Shown here: positions 46,963 through 56,572 of the stretch, piece after piece
How the letters are laid out: each line of letters starts with the position of its first letter
Position numbering within the stretch: position 1 is the first letter of the stretch
Source: Qipengyuania sphaerica
GTDB lineage: Bacteria; Pseudomonadota; Alphaproteobacteria; Sphingomonadales; Sphingomonadaceae
Direction: 5' to 3'
Assembly: GCF_019711595.1 (NCBI RefSeq)
Contig: NZ_JAIGNR010000001.1
Coordinates: 744,001-808,000, forward strand
DNA length: 64,000 bases
The notes under the pieces: model-generated
Told to the model about the DNA's origin: nothing
What the model saw: only the letters and a program-made list of their open reading frames with translations
Database searches by the model: none
Made by a program: the position numbers and the translations under genes

Positions 46963-47934
46963 ATGACCGAAACAGCAGAAGCATCAGCCGCTGGAAAGTC
47001 CACCTGGCGCAAGATCTACGAGTTTCCACTTGTTGCCCTGCTGCTTGGTTTGCTTGCCTTCTTGGCATTCGGAGCGGTTCTCGGACTATCCTTCGGCGGG
47101 ATCATGGACGCAGCCGGTTATCAGGATGCCGATGCTGCGCCCGAGTGGCTTTCGGCATACCTCCCTGGCCTGTTGCTCGCGGCGGGTTCGGTTTTGCTGG
47201 TCAAGCTGGTCATCCGCAGACTGGGGGCGGAGCCGAGGGACGACCTTCCTTTCGACAGCCGCTTTCGCGATTTCTTTATCGGCATCCTGTTTGCCGCCGT
47301 GCTGATGAGCGCGATCGTGGCGATTGCAGCGCTCCTCGGAGGCTACCGGATCGTAGGCTGGGGCGGCAGCACTTCGATCGCGTTCATTATTCTTCTCGGC
47401 GGTTTCCAGGCTGCCTTCTTCGAGGAAATCCTATTCCGCGGCGTGATCTTCCGCTTCCTCGAAGAATTCTTCGGAAGCTGGATCGCGCTTGCGCTGTCGG
47501 CATTGCTGTTCGGGCTGGTACATTGGAGCAATCCCAACGGTACCCTTTTTGCTTCCATCGCCATAGCCGTCGAGGCAGGGATCCTGCTGGGGGCAGCCTA
47601 CATGCTGACCCGCAACCTGTGGCTGGCGATCGGCCTGCACTGGGGCTGGAACGTGGTTCAGGGCTATATCTGGGATGTATCGGTGTCGGGCATCGCCGTG
47701 GACGGATTGCTCGATTCCAAACCGGCGGGCGACGAACTCATTTCCGGCGGCGCCTTCGGACTGGAGGCGTCCGTGGTAGCCATGGTGATTGCAACGGGTA
47801 CGGGCCTGTGGCTGCTCAAGAAATCGATGGACCTCGGCCACCTGGTCAGGCCCTGGTGGGTGCGTCGCCGCGAGCAGATTACCTTGCCGAATTCGACCGG
47901 TCCGGTTTCGCCGACGCTGGGCGTTCGGGGATAG
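46963..47934 (+). CDS. CPBP family intramembrane glutamic endopeptidase
   Basis: The 323-residue membrane protein has the CAAX-protease-like motifs EEILFRG, FGLVHWSNP and HWGWN, which supply the catalytic glutamates and metal or base residues. About eight hydrophobic segments surround them. The start at 46963 is set by GAGAGGA with a four-base gap. The substrate is unknown; relatives cut prenylated or small membrane proteins. Confidence 0.9.
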   Translation: MTETAEASAAGKSTWRKIYEFPLVALLLGLLAFLAFGAVLGLSFGGIMDAAGYQDADAAPEWLSAYLPGLLLAAGSVLLVKLVIRRLGAEPRDDLPFDSRFRDFFIGILFAAVLMSAIVAIAALLGGYRIVGWGGSTSIAFIILLGGFQAAFFEEILFRGVIFRFLEEFFGSWIALALSALLFGLVHWSNPNGTLFASIAIAVEAGILLGAAYMLTRNLWLAIGLHWGWNVVQGYIWDVSVSGIAVDGLLDSKPAGDELISGGAFGLEASVVAMVIATGTGLWLLKKSMDLGHLVRPWWVRRREQITLPNSTGPVSPTLGVRG

Positions 47935-48042
47935 GGTTCCGGCATATTCCGCTGTTTGCGTCGCGTTCCGATTGCTGTCGGATAGTTTCTATCCTGCCGC
48001 GACCGATGGCTGCATGTTCGCTTGCGAGCCAAGGGAGCATCG

Positions 48043-49389
48043 ATGCAACTCGTTACCGATAACGAAAACAAGGCCTTCAGGCGTTTCTTCCTGCTGGCAC
48101 CGCCGATCCTGTTGAACGTGCCCGTGGCGCTGCTCGGCAGCTATTTCGCCATTTATGCAACCGACGTACTGCTTATTGCCCCGGCAATGGTCGGCTCCAT
48201 CCTGCTGATCGCTCGTATCTTCGATGGCGTGACCGATCCCATGATCGGCGTGTGGAGCGACAGGCGCAAAGGCGCACGTCGGATCCCGCTGATCTTCCTC
48301 GGCGCCCTGCTTTATCCTGCGCTTGCGCTGGTCTGGCTGCCGCCGGAAAGCTTGCAAGGCGTCTGGCTGTTTGTCTGGGTCACCGCTTGTTACGTCCTCT
48401 ACGAGTTGTCGGAGACACTGAGAGGCGTGCCGGTCAGCGCGCTCGGGCTAGAGGTGACGCGCACTCCGCGCCAAAGGGTCTTCGTGCAGGTCATCTTTCG
48501 CCTGTTCGCGCTTGTAACATATCTCACGTCGCTTTGGCTGATGCAGCACCTCACTGACCATTCCGCGCCGCGCGAGGCGATCAAGCCGTTTATCCTCGGC
48601 TTCATGGGCGCCTATTTCGTTCTCTATCTCGTGTCGCTCAGTTTCGTGCGCGAATTGCCACAACGGCAACGCACCGAGGAGCGGCCCGTTTTCCGCATGC
48701 TGAAGGAGGTGCTTGCCAATCGCTATCACCGCCAGTTCCTCGGCATACAGACAGCCGAGGTAGTGGCCTTTGCCTGCATCGGCTTCGCAGTGCCCTACGT
48801 GACACGCTACGTCCTCGATCGGCCCGAAATGACAATGTATGTCTTCCTGACGAACGCGGTTACTGCGATGGCGGCCTCGTTCATCTGGTGGCGGATCATC
48901 CCGCGGCTGGGCGTGCGCAAGTCGTGGCTTATCGGCCAATATTTCTGGGCTGCGGTGCTGATCGGCTGGGTGCTCGTGCCGAGTCTCGGCATCTGGTTCT
49001 TCATCTTCCTCGCTTTCCTGTCGGGCATAGGCGGCGCGGCAGGAAATTGTGTCGGCTACGCAATGCTCGGCGACATCGCCGATTTCGACGCCAGGGAAAG
49101 CGGGCGAAAGCGACAGGGCATCTATGTGACCATTTACGGGCTCATCGCAAAACTGGCGCTCGCGGCGACCGCTTTCGTTCTCGGCTGGATCTTGCAGGCA
49201 TCCGGATACGAGCCCAATGCCGAGCAGGAACGCGGGTTCATGATCGGGATAACGCTGATAGTATCTGTCCTGCCCTTGATAGGCATCAGCCTGAGCATCC
49301 GCCTTCTCCATCGCTACCGCCTCTACGAAGACCACGGTATCGAGGACGGTCGAAGCGCTTTTGCAGCGGCCGACCGCCAGCCTGCCTGA
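48043..49389 (+). CDS. MFS transporter, GPH (glycoside-pentoside-hexuronide):cation symporter type
   Basis: The 448-residue product has about 12 membrane helices. Its first loop DGVTDPMIGVWSDRRKG and the later GGAAGNCVGYAMLGDIADFDARESGRKRQGIY are the MelB/GPH signatures. A sugar or drug substrate cannot be told. AAGGGAG sets the start. An AraC-type regulator follows on the same strand and may control it. Confidence 0.9.
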   Translation: MQLVTDNENKAFRRFFLLAPPILLNVPVALLGSYFAIYATDVLLIAPAMVGSILLIARIFDGVTDPMIGVWSDRRKGARRIPLIFLGALLYPALALVWLPPESLQGVWLFVWVTACYVLYELSETLRGVPVSALGLEVTRTPRQRVFVQVIFRLFALVTYLTSLWLMQHLTDHSAPREAIKPFILGFMGAYFVLYLVSLSFVRELPQRQRTEERPVFRMLKEVLANRYHRQFLGIQTAEVVAFACIGFAVPYVTRYVLDRPEMTMYVFLTNAVTAMAASFIWWRIIPRLGVRKSWLIGQYFWAAVLIGWVLVPSLGIWFFIFLAFLSGIGGAAGNCVGYAMLGDIADFDARESGRKRQGIYVTIYGLIAKLALAATAFVLGWILQASGYEPNAEQERGFMIGITLIVSVLPLIGISLSIRLLHRYRLYEDHGIEDGRSAFAAADRQPA

Positions 49390-49446
49390 GACCAGTTTCC
49401 CCCATGTATTGAGGAGTTAACAGGTTAGCGGCATAAGGTCGCAGCG

Positions 49447-50346
49447 ATGCTGCACGCCCTACTTCCAAACCGCGATCTAACGCGCGATGTCGGTCTCTAC
49501 ATCGTGAGCGAGGATGCCTTCCCGGCTGGCCATTTCCTGCGCCCCAACGTGCTGTGTTTCTGCCTCGATCGCGATGCGGTGCTGCTTGATGGCCAAGGCA
49601 TTCCGGGGCCCATCCTCGGCAATTCGTTCAACTCTCTTCCTCAGACATATGAAAAGCGGGACGGCACGATTGTCCTTGTCCAGATGTTCGGCGGCGCGTG
49701 GTGGCGCCTGTTCGGCATCGATCCGGCGAGATTTTCTCGCATAGAGCCGCTCGACGACAGCGACTGCCAGGGCCTTGAGCAATTGCTCGCCAGTTTGAAA
49801 GCAGCTGGGGGTGATCTGGTGGCCATTTCCGGACTGCTCGACGCGTTTTTTCTGAAGCTTTTCGAACAGGCATCACCGCGTGGACTGGCCGAAAGGGCGC
49901 GAGCGGAGATCGTCGCCGATCTCGACGCTCCGGTCGGCATTATCGCGGGCAGGATCGGGGTCACCGAACGAACGCTGCAACGTGCAGTCCGCAAGACATT
50001 CGGCGTAAGTCCCACTCGCCTCAAGCGTATCATCCGTCTCTTCCGGTCGCGCGATCAGGGCCGCGGGCTGGATATCGATTGGCTTCACGTGCCGGGGGAC
50101 CTGGATTTCGCCGACCAGTCTCACTGGATAAAGGAATTCCGAAAGCTGCAGGGAATGACGCCGAGCCAGTACCGGGCCCAACCTTATGGCGAATGGGCCT
50201 ATTACGATCGCGGCAAGTCGGAGCCCTCGTTCGTGAGTACACGATCGCAAATGGGGGCGATGCGCGACTTTTCGGACGAATGGCGGGACTACTTTGCGGC
50301 AGGGGCAAGCAGTCTCGATCTTTCGCTCGGACCTTCTGCGAGCTAG
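49447..50346 (+). CDS. AraC-type transcriptional regulator
   Basis: The 299-residue protein has a central helix-turn-helix (LDAPVGIIAGRIGVTERTLQRAVRKTFGVSPTRLKRIIRLFRS) and a second half ending in WIKEFRKLQGMTPSQYRAQ. The N-terminus has a DUF6597-like sensor region with aromatic and cysteine residues. Ligand and targets are unknown. The 3' end overlaps the photolyase gene by four bases. Confidence 0.88.
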   Translation: MLHALLPNRDLTRDVGLYIVSEDAFPAGHFLRPNVLCFCLDRDAVLLDGQGIPGPILGNSFNSLPQTYEKRDGTIVLVQMFGGAWWRLFGIDPARFSRIEPLDDSDCQGLEQLLASLKAAGGDLVAISGLLDAFFLKLFEQASPRGLAERARAEIVADLDAPVGIIAGRIGVTERTLQRAVRKTFGVSPTRLKRIIRLFRSRDQGRGLDIDWLHVPGDLDFADQSHWIKEFRKLQGMTPSQYRAQPYGEWAYYDRGKSEPSFVSTRSQMGAMRDFSDEWRDYFAAGASSLDLSLGPSAS

Positions 50347-51896
50347 CGCGCCCAGCCTCCGCGGTCCGGAACGAGTGCATCAAGGATCTTCTCGGCGCTT
50401 TCGAGATATTCGGCCTGCTTCTCCTCGCGCATCCGGTCCCAGGTCGAATAGATCCGGCCGATGCGGTGGTTTTTCTCCAGCCGCTCGCGGTGGCGGTGCA
50501 TGAAGTGCCAGTAGAGCGGGTTGAAGGGGCAGGCGCCTTCGCCGGTCTTCTTGTGCGGTGAATAGGTGCAGCCGGAGCAGTAATCGCTCATCTTGTTGAT
50601 GTAGTTTCCGGAGGCCGCATAGGGCTTGCTCGCCAGCTTTCCGCCGTCGGCATAAAGGATCATCGCGGCGACATTGGGCAGTTCGACCCACTCATAGGCA
50701 TCGGCGTAAACGACAAGGAACCAGTCCTGCACCTCGCGCGGGTTCACGCCTGCCAGCAAAGCGAAATTGCCGAGCACCATCAGCCGCTGGATGTGGTGCG
50801 CATGCGCATTGTCGCGGGTCGAACGGATGCAGTCGGCAAGGCAGGCCATCTCGGTCTCGCCGGTCCAGTAGAAGTCGGGAAGGCCGCGCTGGGCGTTGAG
50901 CGCGTTCGCTTTCTGCAAATGCGGCATCTGGTGCCAGTAGAAGCCGCGCACATATTCGCGCCAGCCAATGATCTGTCGGATGAATCCCTCTACGGAGTTG
51001 AGCGGCGCCCTTCCGTCCCGGTAGGATTGCTCCGCGCGTTGGCAGAGGTCGAGCGGGTCGAGCAGGCCGAGATTGATGCTGGTCGAGAGCATCGAGTGGA
51101 AAAGGTCGTCCTCTCCTGCAACCATGGCATCCTGGTAAGGTCCGAAGCACTCGATCCGCTCGGCGAAAAAGGCATCGGCGGCCTCTTCCGCTTCATCGCG
51201 CGTCACGGGCCATTGGAACCGCTCCAGCGACCCAAAATGATCGCCGAAACGATCCTCGACCAGTTCGATGCAATCCTCGGTGATCTCGTCGGGCTCGAAC
51301 TTCGGCCTCTCCGGTGCGCTCAGCCCATCCTTCGGCGGCTTGCGGTTCTCGCTGTCGTAATTCCACTCTCCGCCCTCGGGCTTGTCGCCATCCATCAGCA
51401 GGCCGGTCTTGCGGCGCATCTCGCGGTAGAAATATTCCATCCGCAGCGTCTCGCGATCCTCCGCCCATTCGTCGAATTCGGCCTGAGTGCAGATGAACCG
51501 GTCGTCGCGCAGGATTTCGACCTTGCAGGCGAACTTGTCCGCCCATTGCTCCATATCCTCGCGCACGCGCCATTCGCCCGCTTCGACCACGCTGACGAGG
51601 CGGGGCGAATGCCTCTCTATCGCGCGCGCAACCTCGCCGGTGAAGCTGCCCGCATTGTCCCCGTCGTCGAGCTTCACGTAATCGACCGTCCACCCCGCAT
51701 CGCGCAATTCGGCTGCGAAATGACGCATGGCGGAGAAGACCAGCACGATCTTCTGCTTGTGGTGCCTGACGTAGGTCGCCTCGTCCCACACCTCCATCAT
51801 CAGGATGACGGTGTCGTCCTTGGTGCGTCCGCGGAGGCTGGCGAGGGTGCGGGCAAGCTGGTCGCCGAGGACGGGAACGAGAACGGGGCCGGACAT
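50343..51896 (-). CDS. Iron-sulfur bacterial cryptochrome/photolyase (FeS-BCP, PhrB-like)
   Basis: The 517-residue protein starts GPVLVPVLGDQLARTLASLRG, the antenna/N-terminal part of FeS-BCP proteins. It ends with FAD-domain features such as SWINLGLL-like NLGLLDPLDLCQRAEQS and TRDNAHAHHIQRLMVLGNFALLAG. Cysteines in SDYCSGCTYSPHKKTGEGACPFNP and near EMACLADC suit a 4Fe-4S cluster. Such proteins repair (6-4) lesions or sense light. ATG at 51896 is used; a TTG four codons upstream is possible. Confidence 0.9.
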   Translation of the reverse strand: MSGPVLVPVLGDQLARTLASLRGRTKDDTVILMMEVWDEATYVRHHKQKIVLVFSAMRHFAAELRDAGWTVDYVKLDDGDNAGSFTGEVARAIERHSPRLVSVVEAGEWRVREDMEQWADKFACKVEILRDDRFICTQAEFDEWAEDRETLRMEYFYREMRRKTGLLMDGDKPEGGEWNYDSENRKPPKDGLSAPERPKFEPDEITEDCIELVEDRFGDHFGSLERFQWPVTRDEAEEAADAFFAERIECFGPYQDAMVAGEDDLFHSMLSTSINLGLLDPLDLCQRAEQSYRDGRAPLNSVEGFIRQIIGWREYVRGFYWHQMPHLQKANALNAQRGLPDFYWTGETEMACLADCIRSTRDNAHAHHIQRLMVLGNFALLAGVNPREVQDWFLVVYADAYEWVELPNVAAMILYADGGKLASKPYAASGNYINKMSDYCSGCTYSPHKKTGEGACPFNPLYWHFMHRHRERLEKNHRIGRIYSTWDRMREEKQAEYLESAEKILDALVPDRGGWAR

Positions 51897-51952
51897 TGCT
51901 CTCGACAATGCCCGACCCCGCTCAAAGTGTCCGTCGATATCGAATGAAAATT

Positions 51953-53509
51953 TTAATCGTCATCCTTATCGAGCGAGGGAGCCAGTTCATTCATCAAAGG
52001 TTCGCGCTCGCCATCTTCGAGCTGCTCCATCAGTTCGCGCAGCTTTTTGGTCTCCTTGCCGCTGTGCGGCTGGTTCACATAAGGAGCCAGCACATTCATG
52101 GCATCGCTGTCGCGTCCCTCGGTCAGGAGGAGATGAGCCAGAGCCCGGCGGATATCGTTGTCGAACATCGCCATCGAATATGCGGCTTCAAGCGCCACGA
52201 GAGCGTTTTCGGGCGGCTCTCCACTGCCGAGGCGATAGCTCAGGTAATAGCCGGTCAATGCCCGCGGATCGAGCGGCTCGAGTGCATTGGCCGCCAGGAA
52301 GTGCTTCCGCGCGGTCGCCAACCAATTTGAATCCTGCTTTGCAAACTCCAGAGCCGCATATCCCTGCGTCATTTGCGCTTCCAGCGCGTGCGGACCGTCA
52401 GCCAGGGTAAGCGCAACATCGCGTGCTTCGTTGAAATCGCCAGCCTTGAGATATCCCTCCATCAGGACCCGCTTGACCGTGTCACTGGAAGGAAATCTCT
52501 GAGCAATGTCTTGCGCTTGGCGCAGGGCTGCTCTTGCGCCAGCGGTATCGAAAGAGCTTTCCAGAGCGATCATCGCGGGCATGATCGCCGCTTCGTCGGG
52601 AGCGAGTTTGCGCGCTTGGATTATCTGGCCGCTCGCATCGGGGAACTGGAAGCCCATCATCATGGCGCGTTCCTTGCGGTAAGCCGACAACTGTTTTTCG
52701 AGCACACCGAGATCGCCGAACGCGGCTTCGGCGGCTTTGCGCGTCGGCGTCCCCTGATTGATGTCGGTGAGGAAGGCGTGCAACTGGCCCTTACGCTCCG
52801 GATGAAGGCTCAGATAGCTCGTGAGCAGCCAACCGTGCCCGTAGTAAGGAAAGCGCAGATAGCGTGAATTTCGTTCATCCTTCGGGAAGACCTCGTCCAG
52901 ATCGACGTTCGCGAGTGCAATTTCCGCTTCGCGCGAAGATTGCGGCGCACCGAGGAAGAACTTGTCGTCTTCAATGATGATGTTGCCAAAAAATTCCGCG
53001 AACCCTTCCGAATACCACATCGGGTAAGCTGCAGGCGCGTTCTGGAACATGAAATAATGCGCGTATTCGTGATAGAGCACTGCCAGCGGTTCGACGTCGT
53101 AATCGTAGAAATCCCACTTGTCGCGAGTCCCGCGGCTGCGTGAATGCTGGCGACGTCGATCATCGGTGATCGGGGAAAAAGCGACCGAACGTCCGGCACG
53201 ACGGATGAAAAAGCCAAGGACGGAACGTGCGTCTAGAAGCGCTCCGATGTCTTCCGACTTGCCGAAATGATAGATCGTCGGCTTAGCGACATAGGGCGTG
53301 ATTTCGTCAGGGCTCTTAGCGCCCGTGTAAACCCGCAGCGCCAGATCGACTTTTTCAAGATTTAGCGCGAGTTCGCGCGATGCGTCCTCGCCGCTTTCCG
53401 AGTAGATTCGGAAATTGTCACTTTCGACATACCACCATTCCTGCGCGGATGCCGGCGCATGAATGGCGAGCGCAAAAGCACCCATGAGGCCAGATAGCCG
53501 TTTCAACAT
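51953..53509 (-). CDS. Secreted HExxH metallopeptidase-like protein with TPR region
   Basis: The 518-residue product has a signal peptide ending PASAQ, a gluzincin-like site HEYAH at residues 147-151 with glutamates at 168 and 172 in SEGFAEFFG, and a C-terminal half of helical repeats (ARKHFLAANALEPLDPRALTGYYLSY) that look like TPRs. It is not a member of a family I can name. The ATG at 53509 begins the signal peptide; 12 codons upstream are excluded. It lies downstream of priA with its own promoter-like region. Confidence 0.82.
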   Translation of the reverse strand: MLKRLSGLMGAFALAIHAPASAQEWWYVESDNFRIYSESGEDASRELALNLEKVDLALRVYTGAKSPDEITPYVAKPTIYHFGKSEDIGALLDARSVLGFFIRRAGRSVAFSPITDDRRRQHSRSRGTRDKWDFYDYDVEPLAVLYHEYAHYFMFQNAPAAYPMWYSEGFAEFFGNIIIEDDKFFLGAPQSSREAEIALANVDLDEVFPKDERNSRYLRFPYYGHGWLLTSYLSLHPERKGQLHAFLTDINQGTPTRKAAEAAFGDLGVLEKQLSAYRKERAMMMGFQFPDASGQIIQARKLAPDEAAIMPAMIALESSFDTAGARAALRQAQDIAQRFPSSDTVKRVLMEGYLKAGDFNEARDVALTLADGPHALEAQMTQGYAALEFAKQDSNWLATARKHFLAANALEPLDPRALTGYYLSYRLGSGEPPENALVALEAAYSMAMFDNDIRRALAHLLLTEGRDSDAMNVLAPYVNQPHSGKETKKLRELMEQLEDGEREPLMNELAPSLDKDDD

Positions 53510-53555
53510 TTTTGCAGTCCCCGTCTTCTCCCCGCGCGACACCATTGTGACGGGG

Positions 53556-53583
53556 AATCGTGTTCGATTGAACGCACACGATT
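53556..53583. promoter_or_regulatory. Inverted repeat in the leader of the HExxH/TPR gene
   Basis: AATCGTGT and ACACGATT flank a 12-base core that contains the second palindrome GTTCGATTGAAC when the inner arms are included. The element lies about 47-74 bases before the ATG at 53509, just downstream of a promoter-like TTGCCC/TAATAC pair. It could be an operator or a leader hairpin. Confidence 0.45.
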
Positions 53584-53591
53584 ACCGGCAA

Positions 53592-53619
53592 GTATTAACA
53601 TCGCCATTCGACAGGGCAA
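53592..53619 (-). promoter_or_regulatory. Sigma-70-type promoter candidate
   Basis: Read on the minus strand, TTGCCC and TAATAC are separated by 16 bases. It lies in the 113-base gap between priA and the HExxH/TPR gene and overlaps nothing coding. Confidence 0.45.
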
Positions 53620-53622
53620 CCG

Positions 53623-55800
53623 TCACACAAAACTATAAGGATCGACGTCCACCGCCACGCGCACACCGGGCGGATGGTCGATCCGGCCCAGCCAGCTGCG
53701 GATTACATCCTGCAATTGCACGGACCGCCGCGCGTTCATCAGCAGGCGATAGCGGTATCTGCCGCGCAGCTGCGCCATCGGGGCGGGGGCGGGGCCGAGG
53801 ATCATGCAGTCGGCGACCTCGGGGCGGGTGTCGCCGATCCTGCGGGCGGCTTCGCGCGCTTCTGCTTCGTCTTCGGAGGATACGATGATCGAGGCCCAGC
53901 GGCCGAAAGGCGGGGCACCGGCATCGCGCCGCATCTCGGTTTCGGCGGAATAGAACGCGTCACGGTCGCCTGCGGCAAGCGCGGCGATGACGCTGGCTTC
54001 TGGGTGCCGCGTCTGGATGAGGACTTCGCCGGGCTTGGCGCCGCGACCTGCCCGGCCCGCGACCTGCGCGACTTGCTGGTAGGTTCGCTCACCGGCCCGC
54101 AGGTCCCCGCCTTCGAGGCCGAGGTCGGCATCGACCACGCCTACGAGGGTCAGTTCAGGGAAGTGGAAACCCTTGGTCACCAGCTGCGTGCCGACGATGA
54201 CATCGACCTCGCCTGAATCGACCATTGCGATGAATTCGGCCGCGCGACCGGGGGAATTGAGCGTATCGGAGGTGGCGACGAACACCCGTGCTTCGGGCAG
54301 GCGCTCGGCAATTTCGTCGGCAATGCGCTCGACGCCGGGTCCGCAGGCGACGAGACAGTCCGGTTCGCCGCATTCCTGGCAGGCGGCCGGACTTGGCGCC
54401 TCGTGACCGCAATGGTGGCAGGCGAGGCGGCGGGTGAAACGATGCTCGACCAGCCAGGCGCTGCAATTGGGGCACTGGTAGCGAAAACCGCAGTTCCGGC
54501 ACAGCGTTAGCGGCGCGTAACCCCGACGATTGAGGAAGAGTAGCGACTGCTCGCCGCGCTCCAGCCGCTCGGCGATCCCGTCGACCAGCCGCTGGGCAAG
54601 CCACATGCCGTGCGGGGGCTTTTCCTCGGTCAGATCGATCGTGTCGATGTCGGGCAATTGCGCGCCGCCGAAACGGCTGGGCAAATCGACCTTCTGGTAA
54701 ATTCCGCTCTCGGCCATCTGCAGGCTTTCGAGCGCGGGCGTGGCGCTGGCGAGGATGATCGGGAAGCCCTCGAAATGCGCGCGCATGACCGCCACATCGC
54801 GGGCATTATAACGTACGCCGTCTTCCTGCTTGAAACTGGTCTCATGCGCCTCGTCGACTACGATCAAGCCGAGCTTGGCGAAGGGCAGGAACAGCGCCGA
54901 CCGCGCTCCGACCACCACTTGCGCTTCCCCGCTGGCGACCGCGCGGTAGGCACGGCGCCGCTCGGTCGATTTGAGCGAGGAATGCCACAAGACGGGCGAC
55001 ACTCCGAAACGCTCCTCAAAGCGGTGGAGGAAGTTTTCGGTCAGCGCGATTTCGGGCAGCAGTACAAGCACCTGCCTGCCCAGCCGCAGCGCTTCGGCGA
55101 CGGGTTCGAAATAGGTTTCGGTCTTGCCCGATCCCGTCACCCCGTCGAGCAGGAAGGGCGCGAATTTCGCCTCGCGCACCGCGGCGGAGAAGCGGTCCGA
55201 TGCCTTCTGCTGCTCTGCACTGAGTTCGACTTGCGCAAAATCGGGCCGTGCTTCGTCATAAGGCCGGTCGCAATCGACCTCGACGGGTTCGAGCACACCC
55301 TGGTTCACCAACCCGCGCAGCACACCCTCCGACACACCCGCCATTCCCGACAGCTCACGGATTGTCGCCTGTTCGCCCTCCAGCGCCTCCATCGCCGCCA
55401 GCCGCTGGGGCGTGAGGCGCTCTGGCATTCCGCCGCTCAGGCGATATTCGGTGATGCTCGCCGGACCTTTCAGCGCGCCACCCGAAGACAGCGCCATCCG
55501 TGCGACGCTAGCCAGCGATGCGACGTAGTAGTCTGCAGTCCACTCGATCAGCCTGCGCAGCGGCTCAGTGAGCGGCGGGATCGGGTATAAGCCTCTAAGG
55601 TAACGTAGCTTCTCTGCCGGAACGTCTGTGCCCGGCAGCCGTTCAGCCTCCCAGACGATCCCGATCACGGTACGCGGGCCCAGCGGGCACTCGACCACTG
55701 AACCGGGGCCGACATCCATGCCATCCGGCACCTTGTAATCGAGCGGGCCCAAGGCGGCATTGAGGACAAGGCAACGGACGCGGTTCATCTTGCGGCTCAT
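53623..55800 (-). CDS. priA: Primosomal protein N', replication-restart helicase
   Basis: PriA, 725 residues, restarts stalled forks. It has the helicase P-loop GVTGSGKTE, the DEAH box VDEAHETSFKQEDG, a zinc-binding part with CRNCGFRYQCPNCSAW and CHHCGHEAPSPAACQECGE, and a later VGTQLVTKGFHFP motif. Start is the ATG at 55800 (or 55788, MNRVRC). The open frame extends 275 codons upstream but those residues lack PriA character. It is divergent from the DUF4197 gene. Confidence 0.96.
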   Translation of the reverse strand: MSRKMNRVRCLVLNAALGPLDYKVPDGMDVGPGSVVECPLGPRTVIGIVWEAERLPGTDVPAEKLRYLRGLYPIPPLTEPLRRLIEWTADYYVASLASVARMALSSGGALKGPASITEYRLSGGMPERLTPQRLAAMEALEGEQATIRELSGMAGVSEGVLRGLVNQGVLEPVEVDCDRPYDEARPDFAQVELSAEQQKASDRFSAAVREAKFAPFLLDGVTGSGKTETYFEPVAEALRLGRQVLVLLPEIALTENFLHRFEERFGVSPVLWHSSLKSTERRRAYRAVASGEAQVVVGARSALFLPFAKLGLIVVDEAHETSFKQEDGVRYNARDVAVMRAHFEGFPIILASATPALESLQMAESGIYQKVDLPSRFGGAQLPDIDTIDLTEEKPPHGMWLAQRLVDGIAERLERGEQSLLFLNRRGYAPLTLCRNCGFRYQCPNCSAWLVEHRFTRRLACHHCGHEAPSPAACQECGEPDCLVACGPGVERIADEIAERLPEARVFVATSDTLNSPGRAAEFIAMVDSGEVDVIVGTQLVTKGFHFPELTLVGVVDADLGLEGGDLRAGERTYQQVAQVAGRAGRGAKPGEVLIQTRHPEASVIAALAAGDRDAFYSAETEMRRDAGAPPFGRWASIIVSSEDEAEAREAARRIGDTRPEVADCMILGPAPAPMAQLRGRYRYRLLMNARRSVQLQDVIRSWLGRIDHPPGVRVAVDVDPYSFV

Positions 55801-55854
55801 ATGGGCCGCGTAAGCGATATGAAACAAGGGTGGGACTTTGTGAGGAGTGAAGAA

Positions 55855-56550
55855 ATGACCGATATTCTCGAGAAACCCACCGGACGCCGCGCCTTTCTCG
55901 GCGGATTGTCGCTGGGCGGTGCAGGCCTTGCCCTGAGCGGCTGTGCAGGCATCCCCGGCTTCAGCATGGTCGATGCCGTGCAGCGCATCCTGTTCCTCTC
56001 GAGCGATCGCGCCTTCTCGCGCATGCTCAATTCGGGCGGCTTCTGGGACCAGCAGGTTGCAACGCTCGGCCTCAACAACCTGCTCGGCACGCGCGGGGAC
56101 ATCCTTTCGAGCATCCTCACATCGGCATTGTTCAAGAACCGCCTGCAGGATGCGATGGGCGACATCGCCTATGAGGGCGCCGAACGCGCAGCCCCGCTGG
56201 TGACGGAAGCCGTGCGCACCATCGGCATCCAGAACGCCATCGACCTGGTAAAGGGCGGCCCGACGGCGGCGACCGGTTTCCTGCGCAATTCGATGGGCAC
56301 ATCGCTCGTCGAGGCGATGGTCCCCGAACTCGGCAGCGCCATGCGCGTGGCGAGCGACCCGCTGGTCGGGCAGCTGGTCTCCGCGCTCACTGGCGTCAAT
56401 TTCACCAATGCCACCACTCGCTTCGCCACCAATCTCGACGACACGATCTGGCGTGAAATCGGGGTGGAGGAAGCGGCCATACGCGCCGATCCGGCCGCCA
56501 CCCGCGATCCGCTGATCATCGGCGTGTTCGGCGCGGGTTCGCGTCTCTGA
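55855..56550 (+). CDS. DUF4197 lipoprotein
   Basis: The 231-residue protein has a twin-arginine-like start (TGRRAFLGGLSLGGAGLALSGC) with the lipid cysteine after LSG, and a body of DUF4197 type (VTEAVRTIGIQNAIDLVKGGPTAATGFL). Exported by Tat or Sec as an outer- or inner-membrane lipoprotein. AGGAG precedes the ATG at 55855. The gene is divergent from priA and followed by another lipoprotein gene. Confidence 0.87.
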   Translation: MTDILEKPTGRRAFLGGLSLGGAGLALSGCAGIPGFSMVDAVQRILFLSSDRAFSRMLNSGGFWDQQVATLGLNNLLGTRGDILSSILTSALFKNRLQDAMGDIAYEGAERAAPLVTEAVRTIGIQNAIDLVKGGPTAATGFLRNSMGTSLVEAMVPELGSAMRVASDPLVGQLVSALTGVNFTNATTRFATNLDDTIWREIGVEEAAIRADPAATRDPLIIGVFGAGSRL

Positions 56551-56572
56551 ACTAACGTGGCATGGTGGGGCG

